Origin: Oleiharenicola sp.
Lineage (GTDB): Bacteria; Verrucomicrobiota; Verrucomicrobiia; Opitutales; Opitutaceae
Length of the DNA stretch: 64,000 nucleotides
NCBI GenBank assembly: GCA_025363455.1
Contig: JANYDW010000066.1
Span: forward strand, 1-64,000
Reading direction: 5' to 3'
The notes beneath the pieces were generated by a model, which saw nothing but the letters and a program-made list of their open reading frames with translations, did not search any database and was not told the origin of the DNA. A program made the position numbers and the translations under genes. Positions 1 through 9,332 of the stretch are shown piece by piece. The stretch's first letter is position 1, and each line of letters starts with the position of its first letter.

Positions 1-249
1 GAGTATGAATGGATTGCTGGAGACTCACGGCGAGGCGGTTCATGCCCCTCACAGCGACTTGCGCCGCCCGAGGGGCAACCTCTCAGCGTGGCCGGTTTTG
101 AAGTGGCCCTACCTGGCCGGTTTTGGGTGGCCACTGACAGCAAGGTGACCGGTCGCAGCCACAAACAGGTGATGCGGGCTGCGCGCAAGGCGCTGCGCGA
201 AATGGCATCGGCTGGACGGGCGAAAACTCAGAGCAAGACGAGGAACTGA
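1..249 (+). CDS. C-terminal end of an unidentified protein (partial)
   Basis: Reading frame 1 is open from the first base to a TGA at 247-249, giving 82 residues without a start, so the gene would begin to the left of the window. The last 45 residues are basic and probably helical (about residues 45-82, many K/R and A), and the middle contains a short strand-like stretch ending FWVATD. No family is recognised. Being open and GC-rich is weak evidence on its own, and this may be a chance frame. Confidence 0.3.
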   Translation, partial: EYEWIAGDSRRGGSCPSQRLAPPEGQPLSVAGFEVALPGRFWVATDSKVTGRSHKQVMRAARKALREMASAGRAKTQSKTRN

Positions 250-327
250 TCCGGAGAGAAGCGGAGCAAAAGCAGGGTTGGATTTACCGCTAATGGGATT
301 CATCAACGGATGAATCCTTGGACGTGC

Positions 328-476
328 GCGGCGACTGATCGTCGCCGCTGATTGGCTCTGGGGCCTGCTGATCGCAGGCTGGGATTTTGTGGTCTGCGAC
401 TAGCAGACCCCTCCGAACCTTCACCGGAGACGATTAGTCGGAGGGGTTGAGCAAAGGTTCGCCTGTTGGCGAACCT
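328..476. repeat. Array of five consecutive hairpins
   Basis: The 229-base gap between the first frame and the hicB-like gene is almost entirely palindromic. Stem-loops lie at 328-348 (8-bp stem, loop TGATC), 363-379 (6 bp, loop TGATC), 391-409 (7 bp, loop GACTA), 408-446 (9 bp, long interior) and 455-476 (9 bp, loop TGTT). The stems differ completely in sequence while three of the 5-nt loops are alike. It reaches to within three bases of the stop codon of the downstream gene on the minus strand, so it could act as its terminator or stabilise its mRNA 3' end. Confidence 0.8.
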
Positions 477-478
477 GA

Positions 479-664
479 TTAGTGGTTAACCCCAAACTGG
501 ATTCCGGTTTCCTCGGCTTCGACCTCCAGCCAGAGTCGGATGGCTTCCTTGATATTGGCCAGGGCTTCGTCGCGGGTAGTTCCCTGCGAGTGGCAGCCCG
601 GTAAATCGGGACAGCTCACCGCCCAGCCCTCGTCGGATTGGAAGAGCGTCACGCGGTAGTTCAT
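479..664 (-). CDS. HicB-like antitoxin, orphan
   Basis: The 61-residue product matches the small HicB-like antitoxin fold: an N-terminal strand starting MNYRVTLF, the hallmark GWAVSCPDLPGCHSQG motif (about residues 13-28), then a DEALANIKEAI helix. HicB proteins neutralise HicA mRNA interferases and often repress their own operon. The longer upstream reading in this frame is rejected because the family begins at this ATG. No HicA-like frame lies on either side, and there is no C-terminal DNA-binding domain, so this is either a solitary antitoxin or a HicB-family protein with another role. Confidence 0.8.
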   Translation of the reverse strand: MNYRVTLFQSDEGWAVSCPDLPGCHSQGTTRDEALANIKEAIRLWLEVEAEETGIQFGVNH

Positions 665-759
665 GGAGGGAATAGTCGTCAGAAAGGAGCCGAGGTCAAG
701 TTTGCCGGCGAAGTAGGAATTGCAACACGCAGGCGCATATACCGCAAGTTTTGGACGGG

Positions 760-1359
760 TTAGCTCCCTCGGGCGTGCTGAATTTTCAGCACGGCGATGA
801 TCCAGATCAAGGCGGCTGCGACTAGCGGTGGACCGACATTCTTCCACGTCCACAAGATTCCTGTGCAATACCAACCTGGCTGCAGAGTGGCCAAGAACAC
901 ATGCGCCGTGAAAAGAAACGAAACCGAAATCACGGCCTTCTCTGGCAGAGGCGATATCATGGACATGAAAATGGCCGCGAGCAGCGCCGTCATCACAAGC
1001 ACATGCATCCATCCCGCTTTGCTGATGTCCAGATACCATTTTCCGGTTTCATGGACGGGGAACATGTGGCCTGTAATCCCCTCGGCTCGAAACGATTTTG
1101 CCCACTGTGCATGAGCAATGACCGTAGCCACGAGCGCGACTAGTAACATAGCAAGGGCGAGCAGGCGGTTTTTAGAAAAGTAGGGGAAGGCCAAGCCTGT
1201 CGCTACCGACAAAATGATCAGGTCGCTCCACATCCCACCGTGATTCAGGAACCCCATTTTCACGCCCCTGTGTGTAAGGGTTCCTTCCATTGCAGAAACT
1301 ACGCCCGATAAGAGAACAGCGACAACTACCACGGAAAATGCTGCAAAACTAAAGTTCAC
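760..1359 (-). CDS. Polytopic membrane protein of unknown function
   Basis: The 199-residue protein has about six hydrophobic segments (residues roughly 4-22, 47-61, 66-84, 118-136, 143-158 and 178-193), the first of which could instead be a signal peptide. A conserved-looking loop HMFPVHETGKWYLD lies between segments three and four. No family is recognised. It stops 22 bases before the next gene upstream begins its 3' end, so the two may be co-transcribed. Base composition is below that of the core genes further right. Confidence 0.6.
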   Translation of the reverse strand: MNFSFAAFSVVVVAVLLSGVVSAMEGTLTHRGVKMGFLNHGGMWSDLIILSVATGLAFPYFSKNRLLALAMLLVALVATVIAHAQWAKSFRAEGITGHMFPVHETGKWYLDISKAGWMHVLVMTALLAAIFMSMISPLPEKAVISVSFLFTAHVFLATLQPGWYCTGILWTWKNVGPPLVAAALIWIIAVLKIQHARGS

Positions 1360-1381
1360 GCGTCGGTTCTGATTCAGTAGC

Positions 1382-3274
1382 CTAATCAGGTTTCGCTACG
1401 GATTCGGTGAGTTTCAGCGCGAGGTGAACGAGTGGGTCGTCATGTTTCTTCTGCCACTTGCGGGTTTCAGCTATGGCAGTCTGTAGTTGTGCGAAGGTAA
1501 CGATTGGTAGCCGTCCTTGCGCTCGGCGCATGAGCCACAAAAGGTGGGCGATCCGAAGGCAGCCGTCATCGTGATAGAGTGGGTTCTCGAACCACTTTGT
1601 AGCATCCGCAATGGCGGCGGTTACTTGGTCTGGGGTTCCGCGGTCACCGGCGAGCCATAGGTGGGCCACACGCACCATGCGATCTTCTTTGGAGCCCGAG
1701 GTCTCCAACCAAGTGCGGGTTTGCTGAAGGACTTCGGCAACGTGATTATTGGCCATCCCCGCGAGCCAAATGATGCCCCAGCGCACCAAAGTGTCGTTCA
1801 CAGCTGGATTCTGTTCGAGCCAACGGTATGTTCGCATAAGGACGCGCACTATCGCATCGTAGTCTGCCTGTCGCCCAGTCAACCACAGTAGAAATGCGTG
1901 TGCCAGACCACTGGTATGCTCGCGATCAAGCCAGGAATTTATTTTCTCAATAGCTACCGGCACCCAATCTCGTTCACTTGGGGCAGTCCCTTCGGGCGGA
2001 AAAATGAATCGCACCGCCTCAGGTAGCGTCTCTCGATGTGAAGTGATACTACAGATTCGCTTCACGAACACGGACGAGTTTCCCTGAACTTTCAGCCATT
2101 GCAAAAGCGATGCCCGCGTCAATGCATCCTCCAGGTGCCTCCGCACAAAATCAGGTTCCGGGATTGTTCTGCTCATGAATCCATCAATGGTTTGCTTCCA
2201 AGAACTTTCATCCAGCTTTAAGGTTAAGATTCCGGTTGATGGTAAAGGGGCGGCCAAAAACTTGGCGGTGGCATAAGCCAAATCGATGGCCTTTTGCGGC
2301 GCGCCACGTCTGAGGACAGCCCAAGTTAGGACTGCACGGAGAAAGATATCGTTGGGGTGTTTGGCCAGTCGCTTCAGTCCCAAGTCGAAGCACGCGTTCA
2401 TCTCGTTAAAAGTGCCTCTCCACTCCACAATACTCACGCCTACCAGGCAGTCGGAGAACAACGCGTCATCAATCACCCGACCTGAAGTTCTTGCTGCATT
2501 GCCATTGTGCTCTTTGGACACTGGTTGGCCATTGGCGGAATCGAATGGCGTGCTTTTCTCAGCCAAGGAGTGTATTAAGTTAGGAAGCGCACTTAGATTC
2601 AAAGTACCGCGTATCAAGTTAGCTAGTGTCACAATTCTAGTGTCGTCCAACAACTGGTACTCGCTAGATTCATGATCCCAGTATATCTCTACGCAGCCAA
2701 CTGGCAGGTAATTTCTTATGGTGATCCTTTTCCTGCGTTTGCCTACAGCACTTGTGTCGAGTTTGAATATCTTTAGTTTCACGGAGCGATCAGACTTATC
2801 TCCTAACAGTCCCTTGAAGCTTAGATTATTGCTGCCGTTAATTGCATTGAATAACTGCGCAGAGGGATCCTGTGGATTACAAAACCAATATGTTTGCCCC
2901 GGCTTACTCGCAGCCTTCCAAATACGGTATTGTAGAAAGAATAATGCAAATGATGGTCCAAGCTTAGACCAAGGAAGTGGATATGTGTCGTGACCTTGCT
3001 CTAAAAAATTCGGATTTGCTGATGAATCATCGCAATATTCGACCTTTGTGAGAGAGACCGGCTGTGAACCAGTGAAAAACAATCGCAAATATCGACCCTG
3101 AGTCGGAAGTAGTTTGGCCTCTGAAGATGGCGTGCTTGTCAGAGCCGCATTAGTCTCACTAGTTGACTTTAGATTCATGACAGCACTCGTGGTTAAGGAG
3201 ATTACTAACCACCAATTTGACAGCTGGCAATCTGCTTTCAGAACTGTTCCGAATGCTTCCGAAATCGCTGCCAT
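1382..3274 (-). CDS. Large unknown protein with C-terminal helical repeats
   Basis: The 630-residue product matches no family I can name. Residues about 55-200 look like a mixed alpha/beta domain. From about residue 441 to the end there are five copies of a roughly 40-residue helical repeat with the pattern I..T..WL......D..VR.AHLWLAG (starts near 441, 475, 515, 555 and 601). Such repeats usually form a superhelix that binds protein. The gene is clearly less GC-rich than the housekeeping genes, suggesting transfer. The N-terminus is uncertain: there is no good ribosome-binding site at the ATG, and another frame (3159-3392, minus) overlapping it encodes a protein-like stretch, so the true start may have been lost by a frameshift. 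Confidence 0.55.
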   Translation of the reverse strand: MAAISEAFGTVLKADCQLSNWWLVISLTTSAVMNLKSTSETNAALTSTPSSEAKLLPTQGRYLRLFFTGSQPVSLTKVEYCDDSSANPNFLEQGHDTYPLPWSKLGPSFALFFLQYRIWKAASKPGQTYWFCNPQDPSAQLFNAINGSNNLSFKGLLGDKSDRSVKLKIFKLDTSAVGKRRKRITIRNYLPVGCVEIYWDHESSEYQLLDDTRIVTLANLIRGTLNLSALPNLIHSLAEKSTPFDSANGQPVSKEHNGNAARTSGRVIDDALFSDCLVGVSIVEWRGTFNEMNACFDLGLKRLAKHPNDIFLRAVLTWAVLRRGAPQKAIDLAYATAKFLAAPLPSTGILTLKLDESSWKQTIDGFMSRTIPEPDFVRRHLEDALTRASLLQWLKVQGNSSVFVKRICSITSHRETLPEAVRFIFPPEGTAPSERDWVPVAIEKINSWLDREHTSGLAHAFLLWLTGRQADYDAIVRVLMRTYRWLEQNPAVNDTLVRWGIIWLAGMANNHVAEVLQQTRTWLETSGSKEDRMVRVAHLWLAGDRGTPDQVTAAIADATKWFENPLYHDDGCLRIAHLLWLMRRAQGRLPIVTFAQLQTAIAETRKWQKKHDDPLVHLALKLTESVAKPD

Positions 3275-3397
3275 CTTTATTCGCCAAAAAGTCTGCGATT
3301 ATGGCGTCAGTCACCCAGGCAACCGATCCTTCCGGACTCAATTCGTGAGCGCTAGATAGGCCGGCCCGAGGGTGATGATAATAGGAGATCAAGCGCC

Positions 3398-3619
3398 ATG
3401 TGGGGATTTAAATCCAGTGAAGAAATAGCTGCCGAGGCTGCTTCTGAGCGTGCCGAGGCTGAGCGTATAGAAGCAGTTGAAGAGCACAATCGAGGCCAAC
3501 GAGAGGGGGCTGAGTCCTCCCTGAGCGACCGTCTCGTCCACAACACAATTGGAAATCTCGTGCATAGCGAGGAATTCAATAACGGTTACGACAACGCCAC
3601 GCGTGGGAAGCTCCTCTAA
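3398..3619 (+). CDS. Small charged protein of unknown function
   Basis: A 73-residue protein whose N-terminal half is a Glu/Ala/Arg-rich helix (about residues 7-45, possible coiled coil) followed by a polar tail. A purine-rich AGGAG lies about 10 bases before the ATG, which supports translation. It is divergent from the 630-aa gene and is followed immediately by a strong hairpin terminator, so it is a single-gene transcript. No family recognised. Confidence 0.55.
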   Translation: MWGFKSSEEIAAEAASERAEAERIEAVEEHNRGQREGAESSLSDRLVHNTIGNLVHSEEFNNGYDNATRGKLL

Positions 3620-3636
3620 CTGAGCAGGGTAAACAA

Positions 3637-3666
3637 GGCGGCCGAGGCAAATCCTCGGCCGCCCTT
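3637..3666 (+). terminator. Strong hairpin terminator after the 73-aa gene
   Basis: A perfect 11-bp GC-rich stem (GGCGGCCGAGG / CCTCGGCCGCC) with a 5-nt CAAAT loop, followed by a short pyrimidine run. It separates the small gene from the lipoprotein gene. Confidence 0.75.
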
Positions 3667-3685
3667 TGCCTCAAATATCACTAAC

Positions 3686-4369
3686 ATGACTACGAACAGT
3701 AATTTCCTGGTTCAGGCACTAGTTGCAGCGATTGTCGCGGTGGGTTGCCTGATTCTGACTGGCTGCGCTGGTCTTGCGATGGAAGCAGGGGCTGCGCGCA
3801 TAGCCCTCGGTCGAGCCGCTATTGGCGCGGGAACCGTCACGCTGGGAGAAATGGCGATCGTGCCCGAGGTGGTGGCAACCGAGGCAGTGGCAATGCGGGT
3901 GGGTGCCATGAGCGTCGGCAGGATGACAGGAGCGGCAGAGGTTCGTGCCGCCACATCGGTCATGGCGCGTTCTACAGCCGGTGAGTTCGTCGGCTACATT
4001 GAACGCGATGCGGGCGAGGTTGTCGTGCGCGATGCCGCCAGGAATGTGCTGTCGCGCAGTGTACCACTAAACAACCGCATCATACACATGAACCGTTACG
4101 GCCGGGAAGTCGGAGTCTCAGAGTGGTCTGACTCCTCGATGACAACGCTTGATCACTATATCCTTAAAGAAAATGGTCCTCGGCTTTTCACGGGTCGCGA
4201 CGTCGTGGTTGATGACTTTATCGAGCATTATGATGCTGGTCTGAAATACATCGGTAGATCGCCGCTGCTGGGTGAAGCCGGCCAAGCAGCTGGTGCCAAC
4301 GGCAGTATCATGCTCAATATCGCGGCGTTGGCTGCCGCCGCGGCTGCGACTCAAGAGGAGCGGCACTGA
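3686..4369 (+). CDS. Predicted lipoprotein of unknown function
   Basis: The 227-residue product has a signal peptide with a hydrophobic core (about residues 8-26) ending in the lipobox LTGC, so residue C27 should be lipidated. An Ala/Val/Gly/Met-rich low-complexity stretch (about 30-110) follows, then a polar domain (110-200) and an Ala-rich C-terminus. The alternating pattern of small hydrophobic residues around 45-95 suggests amphipathic helices. No family recognised. The SET-domain gene starts 14 bases after its stop, so the two are probably one operon. Confidence 0.6.
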   Translation: MTTNSNFLVQALVAAIVAVGCLILTGCAGLAMEAGAARIALGRAAIGAGTVTLGEMAIVPEVVATEAVAMRVGAMSVGRMTGAAEVRAATSVMARSTAGEFVGYIERDAGEVVVRDAARNVLSRSVPLNNRIIHMNRYGREVGVSEWSDSSMTTLDHYILKENGPRLFTGRDVVVDDFIEHYDAGLKYIGRSPLLGEAGQAAGANGSIMLNIAALAAAAAATQEERH

Positions 4370-4383
4370 CAATCGCGGTACAC

Positions 4384-4956
4384 ATGTTGCAGAAAGAACA
4401 GCCTCTCGCCGACGGGATATTGGCTCCACTGGATGCCCAGGAGCGCCGTTGGAGCGGGCTGCGGGCAGGGCGAGCGGGCAAGCTGGGCATAGGTTTGTTC
4501 GCGGCGCGCGACTATTCACAAGGGGAGACCGTATTGGTCTTTCGTGGTCCCGTGCTTTCCCTGAAGGAAACATTGGCTCTGGGGCGGCGGTTCAGCTACT
4601 ACCCGGTTCAGATCGGACCAGGCCAATACGTGGATGTCACAGCTGAAGGGGAACCGGCGACATTCCTAAACCATGGCTGCGGCCGGAACTCAAACTGTGG
4701 GATCAGGGGCTTGACCGAGTTGTGGGCCCTGCGGGAGATCAAAGCTGGCGAGCAATTGCTCTTCGACTATGCGCTCACTTCGGAAGGTGATCCCGAGCAG
4801 ATGATCTGTCGCTGTGGCAGCAAGGATTGCCGTAGGGTTGTCGGCAATTTCAGCGATATGGACACCAAGACCAAGCGGTACTTTCTCAGGCTGGGTGCGG
4901 TGAGCGAGTTTGTTGTCGTGATCCTAAAGAAGGCGGGGAAGCTGCGCAAATATTAA
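4384..4956 (+). CDS. SET-domain protein lysine methyltransferase
   Basis: The 190-residue protein is a compact SET domain with a post-SET motif. Visible signatures are GIGLFAARDYSQGE (about 35-48, the N-terminal SET strand), FLNHGCGRNSNC (94-105, the NHxC-x-PN-like AdoMet and substrate site, with N96, H97 and C99), GEQLLFDY (122-129, with the catalytic Tyr) and CRCGSKDCR (142-150, post-SET cysteines that bind zinc together with C99). SET enzymes transfer methyl groups from AdoMet to lysine side chains; the target here is unknown. These domains are typical of eukaryotes and patchy in bacteria, so transfer is likely. It follows the lipoprotein gene closely. Confidence 0.85.
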   Translation: MLQKEQPLADGILAPLDAQERRWSGLRAGRAGKLGIGLFAARDYSQGETVLVFRGPVLSLKETLALGRRFSYYPVQIGPGQYVDVTAEGEPATFLNHGCGRNSNCGIRGLTELWALREIKAGEQLLFDYALTSEGDPEQMICRCGSKDCRRVVGNFSDMDTKTKRYFLRLGAVSEFVVVILKKAGKLRKY

Positions 4957-4963
4957 GGAATCG

Positions 4964-4985
4964 TCTGCAAGCAGGCTCCTATAGG
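4964..4985. repeat. Half REP element, GTAGGAGCCTG family
   Basis: The segment reads as the right half of the palindrome found complete at 40853, 42803 and 62609, ending in a degenerate CTATAGG. It lies between the convergent SET and thrS genes. Confidence 0.6.
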
Positions 4986-5054
4986 ACGCCGCGTTCTCTG
5001 TGTCCTCCGTGTTTAATGGTTGAAATAAAGGCGGTTGAGGAAACCGCCACTACC

Positions 5055-6968
5055 TCACACTTTCGCTTTCTCCGGCAGGGCCTTGGTGGCGACCTCGGTC
5101 TTGAAGCGGGTGATGACGTCGGCGACCTTGAGCACGCCTTCGTCGCCCTTGGCGCGGGAGCGGACGGAGACGCTTTGCGCCTCAGCCTCCTTCTGGCCGA
5201 GCACGAGCACGTAGGGCACCTTGTCGATCTCACCGCGGCGGATCTTGGCGCCGAGTTTGTCGGAGTGGGAATCGAGCGTCACGCGTAGATCGGCGGCCTG
5301 CATCTGGGCGAGCACAGCCTGGGCGTAGTCCATGACCTTGTCGCTGATCGGCACGAGGCGGATCTGCTCGGGGGCGAGCCAGAGCGGGAAGTCGCCGCCG
5401 AAGTGCTCGATGAGCACGCCGCAGAAGCGCTCCATCGAGCCGAAGGGCGCGCGGTGGATCATGACGGGGCGGTGCGCGGTGTTGTCGGCGCCGATGTAGG
5501 TGAGGTCGAAGCGGACGGGCAGGTTGTAGTCCACCTGCACGGTGCCGAGCTGCCACTCGCGGCCGATGACGTCCTTGATGACGAAATCGATCTTCGGGCC
5601 GTAGAAGGCGGCCTCGCCGGGCTCCTCGGTGAAGGGCACGCCGAGCGTCTGCGCGGCGGCGCGGCACGCGGCCTCGGCTTTGTCCCAGTTCGCCGGGTCG
5701 CCGGTGTATTTGTTGGAGTCGGGGTCGCGCAGGCCGACGCGCACGCGGTAGTCGGACATGCCGAGCGTGGTGAGGACGGTCTTCACGAGGGAAAGGCAGC
5801 CGATGATCTCCTTGGGCACCTGTTCCTCGGTGCAGAAGAGGTGGGCGTCGTCCTGGGTGAAACCGCGGACGCGGGTCATGCCGTTGAGCTCGCCGGACTG
5901 TTCCCAGCGGTAAACGGTGCCGAATTCCGCGAAGCGCACGGGGAGGTCGCGGTAACTGTGCGGCTGCGAGGCGAAGATCTTGATGTGGTGCGGGCAGTTC
6001 ATCGGCTTCAGGAGGAAGCCGTCGATCAGCTGGTCGTCGGGGAGGATGCGGTCCTTGGTGATGGTTTCGGTGCCGGTGAGCTTGTTGACCTTCTCAGCGA
6101 GGTGCACGGAGACGGCCTCGATGCGGTTCGACATCTCGGCGCAGGAGCAGCCGGAGGAGATGAGCTGGTCGAGGGCGTCACGCTCGACGACGGGCGGGAA
6201 CTGCGAGTCCTTGTAGTAGGGGAAGTGGCCCGAGGTCTTGTAGAGCGAGAGGCGGCCGATGTGCGGCGTGAAGACCTGCGAGTAGCCCTGCTTGCGGAGC
6301 TCGCCGGAGATGAAGTCCTGCAACTGCTGGCGCAGGATCGAGCCGTTGGGCGTCCAGAGGATGAGGCCCTGGCCGACGTCCTCGTCGATGTGGAACAGCT
6401 TCAGCTCGCGGCCGAGTTTGCGGTGGTCGCGGAGCTTGGCCTGCTCGAGCTGCACGAGGTAGTTGGCGAGTTCCTCCTTCGTCGCGAAGGCCGTGCCGTA
6501 GATGCGCTGGAGCTGCTGATTGGTCTCGTCGCCCCGGTGATAGGCGCCGGCGATGGAGAGGAGTTTGAAGGCCTTTAACTTAGCCGTGTAGCGGACGTGG
6601 GTGCCGGCGCAGAGGTCGGTGAACTCTCCGTTGGTGTAGAAGGAGATTTTTTCGTCCGCCGGGATGTCGGCAAGGCGGCCGAGTTTGAATCGCTCCTGCC
6701 CGCGGGCCTTGATGATCTCGACGGCCTCCTCGCGTGAGACCTCCTTGCGGTCAAAGCGCTGGTTCTCGTCGGCGATCTTCTTCATCTCGGCCTCGAGCTT
6801 GGCGAGGTCTTCCATCGTCAGCTTGTGGGCGAGATCGATGTCGTAGTAGAAGCCCGTGTCGGTCGGCGGGCCGATGTCGAGTTTGGCATCAGGGAAGATG
6901 CGGAGGACGGCGGTCGCCAATACGTGCGAGCACGAGTGGCGGAGTTCTTCGAGCGGGGACATCGACAT
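5055..6968 (-). CDS. thrS: Threonine-tRNA ligase, lacking the TGS domain
   Basis: The 637-residue enzyme charges tRNA-Thr. It begins directly at the editing domain (HxxxH at about residues 10-14, written HSCSH), so the usual 60-residue N-terminal TGS domain is absent. The second editing motif contains DLCAGTH. The class II catalytic core shows the zinc ligands in MNCPHH, DDAHLFC and MIHRAPFGSMER, and an anticodon-binding domain closes the protein. About 45 extra residues (with SGCSCAEMSNR and a following helix) sit between the motif-2 region and MNCPHH. The ATG-TCG-ATG start is kept because no in-frame extension encodes a TGS domain. Confidence 0.95.
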   Translation of the reverse strand: MSMSPLEELRHSCSHVLATAVLRIFPDAKLDIGPPTDTGFYYDIDLAHKLTMEDLAKLEAEMKKIADENQRFDRKEVSREEAVEIIKARGQERFKLGRLADIPADEKISFYTNGEFTDLCAGTHVRYTAKLKAFKLLSIAGAYHRGDETNQQLQRIYGTAFATKEELANYLVQLEQAKLRDHRKLGRELKLFHIDEDVGQGLILWTPNGSILRQQLQDFISGELRKQGYSQVFTPHIGRLSLYKTSGHFPYYKDSQFPPVVERDALDQLISSGCSCAEMSNRIEAVSVHLAEKVNKLTGTETITKDRILPDDQLIDGFLLKPMNCPHHIKIFASQPHSYRDLPVRFAEFGTVYRWEQSGELNGMTRVRGFTQDDAHLFCTEEQVPKEIIGCLSLVKTVLTTLGMSDYRVRVGLRDPDSNKYTGDPANWDKAEAACRAAAQTLGVPFTEEPGEAAFYGPKIDFVIKDVIGREWQLGTVQVDYNLPVRFDLTYIGADNTAHRPVMIHRAPFGSMERFCGVLIEHFGGDFPLWLAPEQIRLVPISDKVMDYAQAVLAQMQAADLRVTLDSHSDKLGAKIRRGEIDKVPYVLVLGQKEAEAQSVSVRSRAKGDEGVLKVADVITRFKTEVATKALPEKAKV

Positions 6969-7086
6969 GGCGGGTGTTGGTTGTGGTCCCCCTTACGAAT
7001 GGAGGGCCGGAGGTACCTATCCCGCGGCTGCGGGACAGGGCCGAAGGCGCAGATTGGCCGGGAGTTTTGCCGGCTGTCAATGCCGG

Positions 7087-7135
7087 GTTGGCTCAAGGCA
7101 GATTGGCCACAAAAAGCACAAAAAGCGCAAAAATG
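7087..7135. repeat. A/C-rich 9-mer tandem repeat
   Basis: Three degenerate copies of CACAAAAAG stand after TTGGC, in an otherwise GC-rich spacer. The same motif appears near 9350, 9730, 9990-10000 equivalents on the other strand at 20000-20080, and at 34020. Confidence 0.6.
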
Positions 7136-7221
7136 GAGGGCCCGCGTCCCTGCGGGCCGGGCGGAGGGTAGGGCGGCGGCTCCGTTCGCCGCCGCGGCGC
7201 GGAACGGAGTCCGCGCCCTAC
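7136..7221. repeat. REP elements (GGAGGGCCCGCG half and GTAGGGCGG inverted pair)
   Basis: A GGAGGGCCCGCGTCCCTGCG half-palindrome (7136-7160) is followed by an inverted pair from GTAGGGCGGC at 7168 to GCCCTAC at 7221. The same pair type recurs at 11021 and 52328. It abuts the stop codon of the cysS remnant. Confidence 0.75.
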
Positions 7222-7376
7222 CTATTTCTTCACCGGCTCGAGCTTGTAGCCGTCCTTGCCGTCGAGCATGGACCAGCCGGCGGCGGCGAGTTCCTTGCGC
7301 AGGGCGTCGGCTCCGGTCCAGTCCTTGGTGTGCTTAGCAGTCCAGGGCTTTTCGACCAGGGCGATGATGACGCCTG
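7222..7376 (-). pseudogene. Displaced 3' end of cysS
   Basis: The reverse strand encodes about 50 residues ending KDGYKLEPVKK and a TAG stop, closely matching the C-terminus of the intact CysS further right (KDGYKLEPLKR). There is no start and no catalytic part. A 25-base stretch (7304-7328) is identical to 8026-8050 within the intact gene. Its high GC matches the 5' part of cysS better than the intact gene's own 3' end does, so this is probably the original tail, left behind when a foreign segment took its place. Confidence 0.8.
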
Positions 7377-7492
7377 CAGCGCAATCGCGATTGCTCAAAT
7401 TAGCTTAAGAATAGAGGGTTTGAGGACACTAGCTGTCGTTAGTTAAATAGCACCCGACGCAGTTTTCACATTCTCAGCGCGAGGACCTCTCC

Positions 7493-7912
7493 ATGATTTT
7501 TAAAATCGATTGTATCTGCGATAGCTCCACGATGAGTAAAACCAACGGGCCCCTTTGTGATAATTGGGTTGTGACCATTGAAGCACCGAGTGCGCGAATT
7601 GCTGAGTATCTGGTGTTGAGTAACTATCCGGGGGTAATGCATGCAAAAGCTACAATTGCTGAGCCTTTGTCGTTTTTTAAATCTTTGATTGCCTTGTTTA
7701 GGGCACCCAGCGCTGCAGTAGTTTTTACCTTGGAACTCGAATGCATGCGGCGATTGGGCTATCGCGAAGGTTGGTTCGACATGGAACGCGGAAGACGTCC
7801 AAGCTTTGAGGATTGGGATTTAGATGAAGCGAGATGGCCAAAGAGTGAGAACGAAATCCCTGTGATCACGCGTTACGCAGACGGACTTCATCAGGATCGC
7901 CTTATAGAATGA
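7493..7912 (+). CDS. Unknown protein carried between two cysS 3' ends
   Basis: The 139-residue product matches no family I recognise. It has an N-terminal strand (MIFKIDCIC), a helical middle and an acidic, aromatic C-terminus with WFDMERGRRPSFEDWD (about 100-115). GAGGA lies about 10 bases upstream of the ATG. Codon use is distinctly AT-richer than that of the flanking genes, as is the adjacent 3' part of cysS, so gene and cysS tail probably arrived together. There are no membrane segments or signal peptide. Confidence 0.55.
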   Translation: MIFKIDCICDSSTMSKTNGPLCDNWVVTIEAPSARIAEYLVLSNYPGVMHAKATIAEPLSFFKSLIALFRAPSAAVVFTLELECMRRLGYREGWFDMERGRRPSFEDWDLDEARWPKSENEIPVITRYADGLHQDRLIE

Positions 7913-7943
7913 ACGCTTACTACTGAGGCGAATATCTTCTATG

Positions 7944-9332
<1,389 letters not shown>

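Noticed and set aside
479-760. HicA toxin partner for the HicB-like gene
   Set aside because: Neither strand nearby encodes a 60-residue product with the HicA double-stranded RNA-binding fold or its catalytic His.
3159-3392. Separate 77-aa gene on the minus strand
   Set aside because: It overlaps the start of the 630-aa gene in another frame and has no gene-like end; it is noted instead as a possible frameshifted N-terminus.
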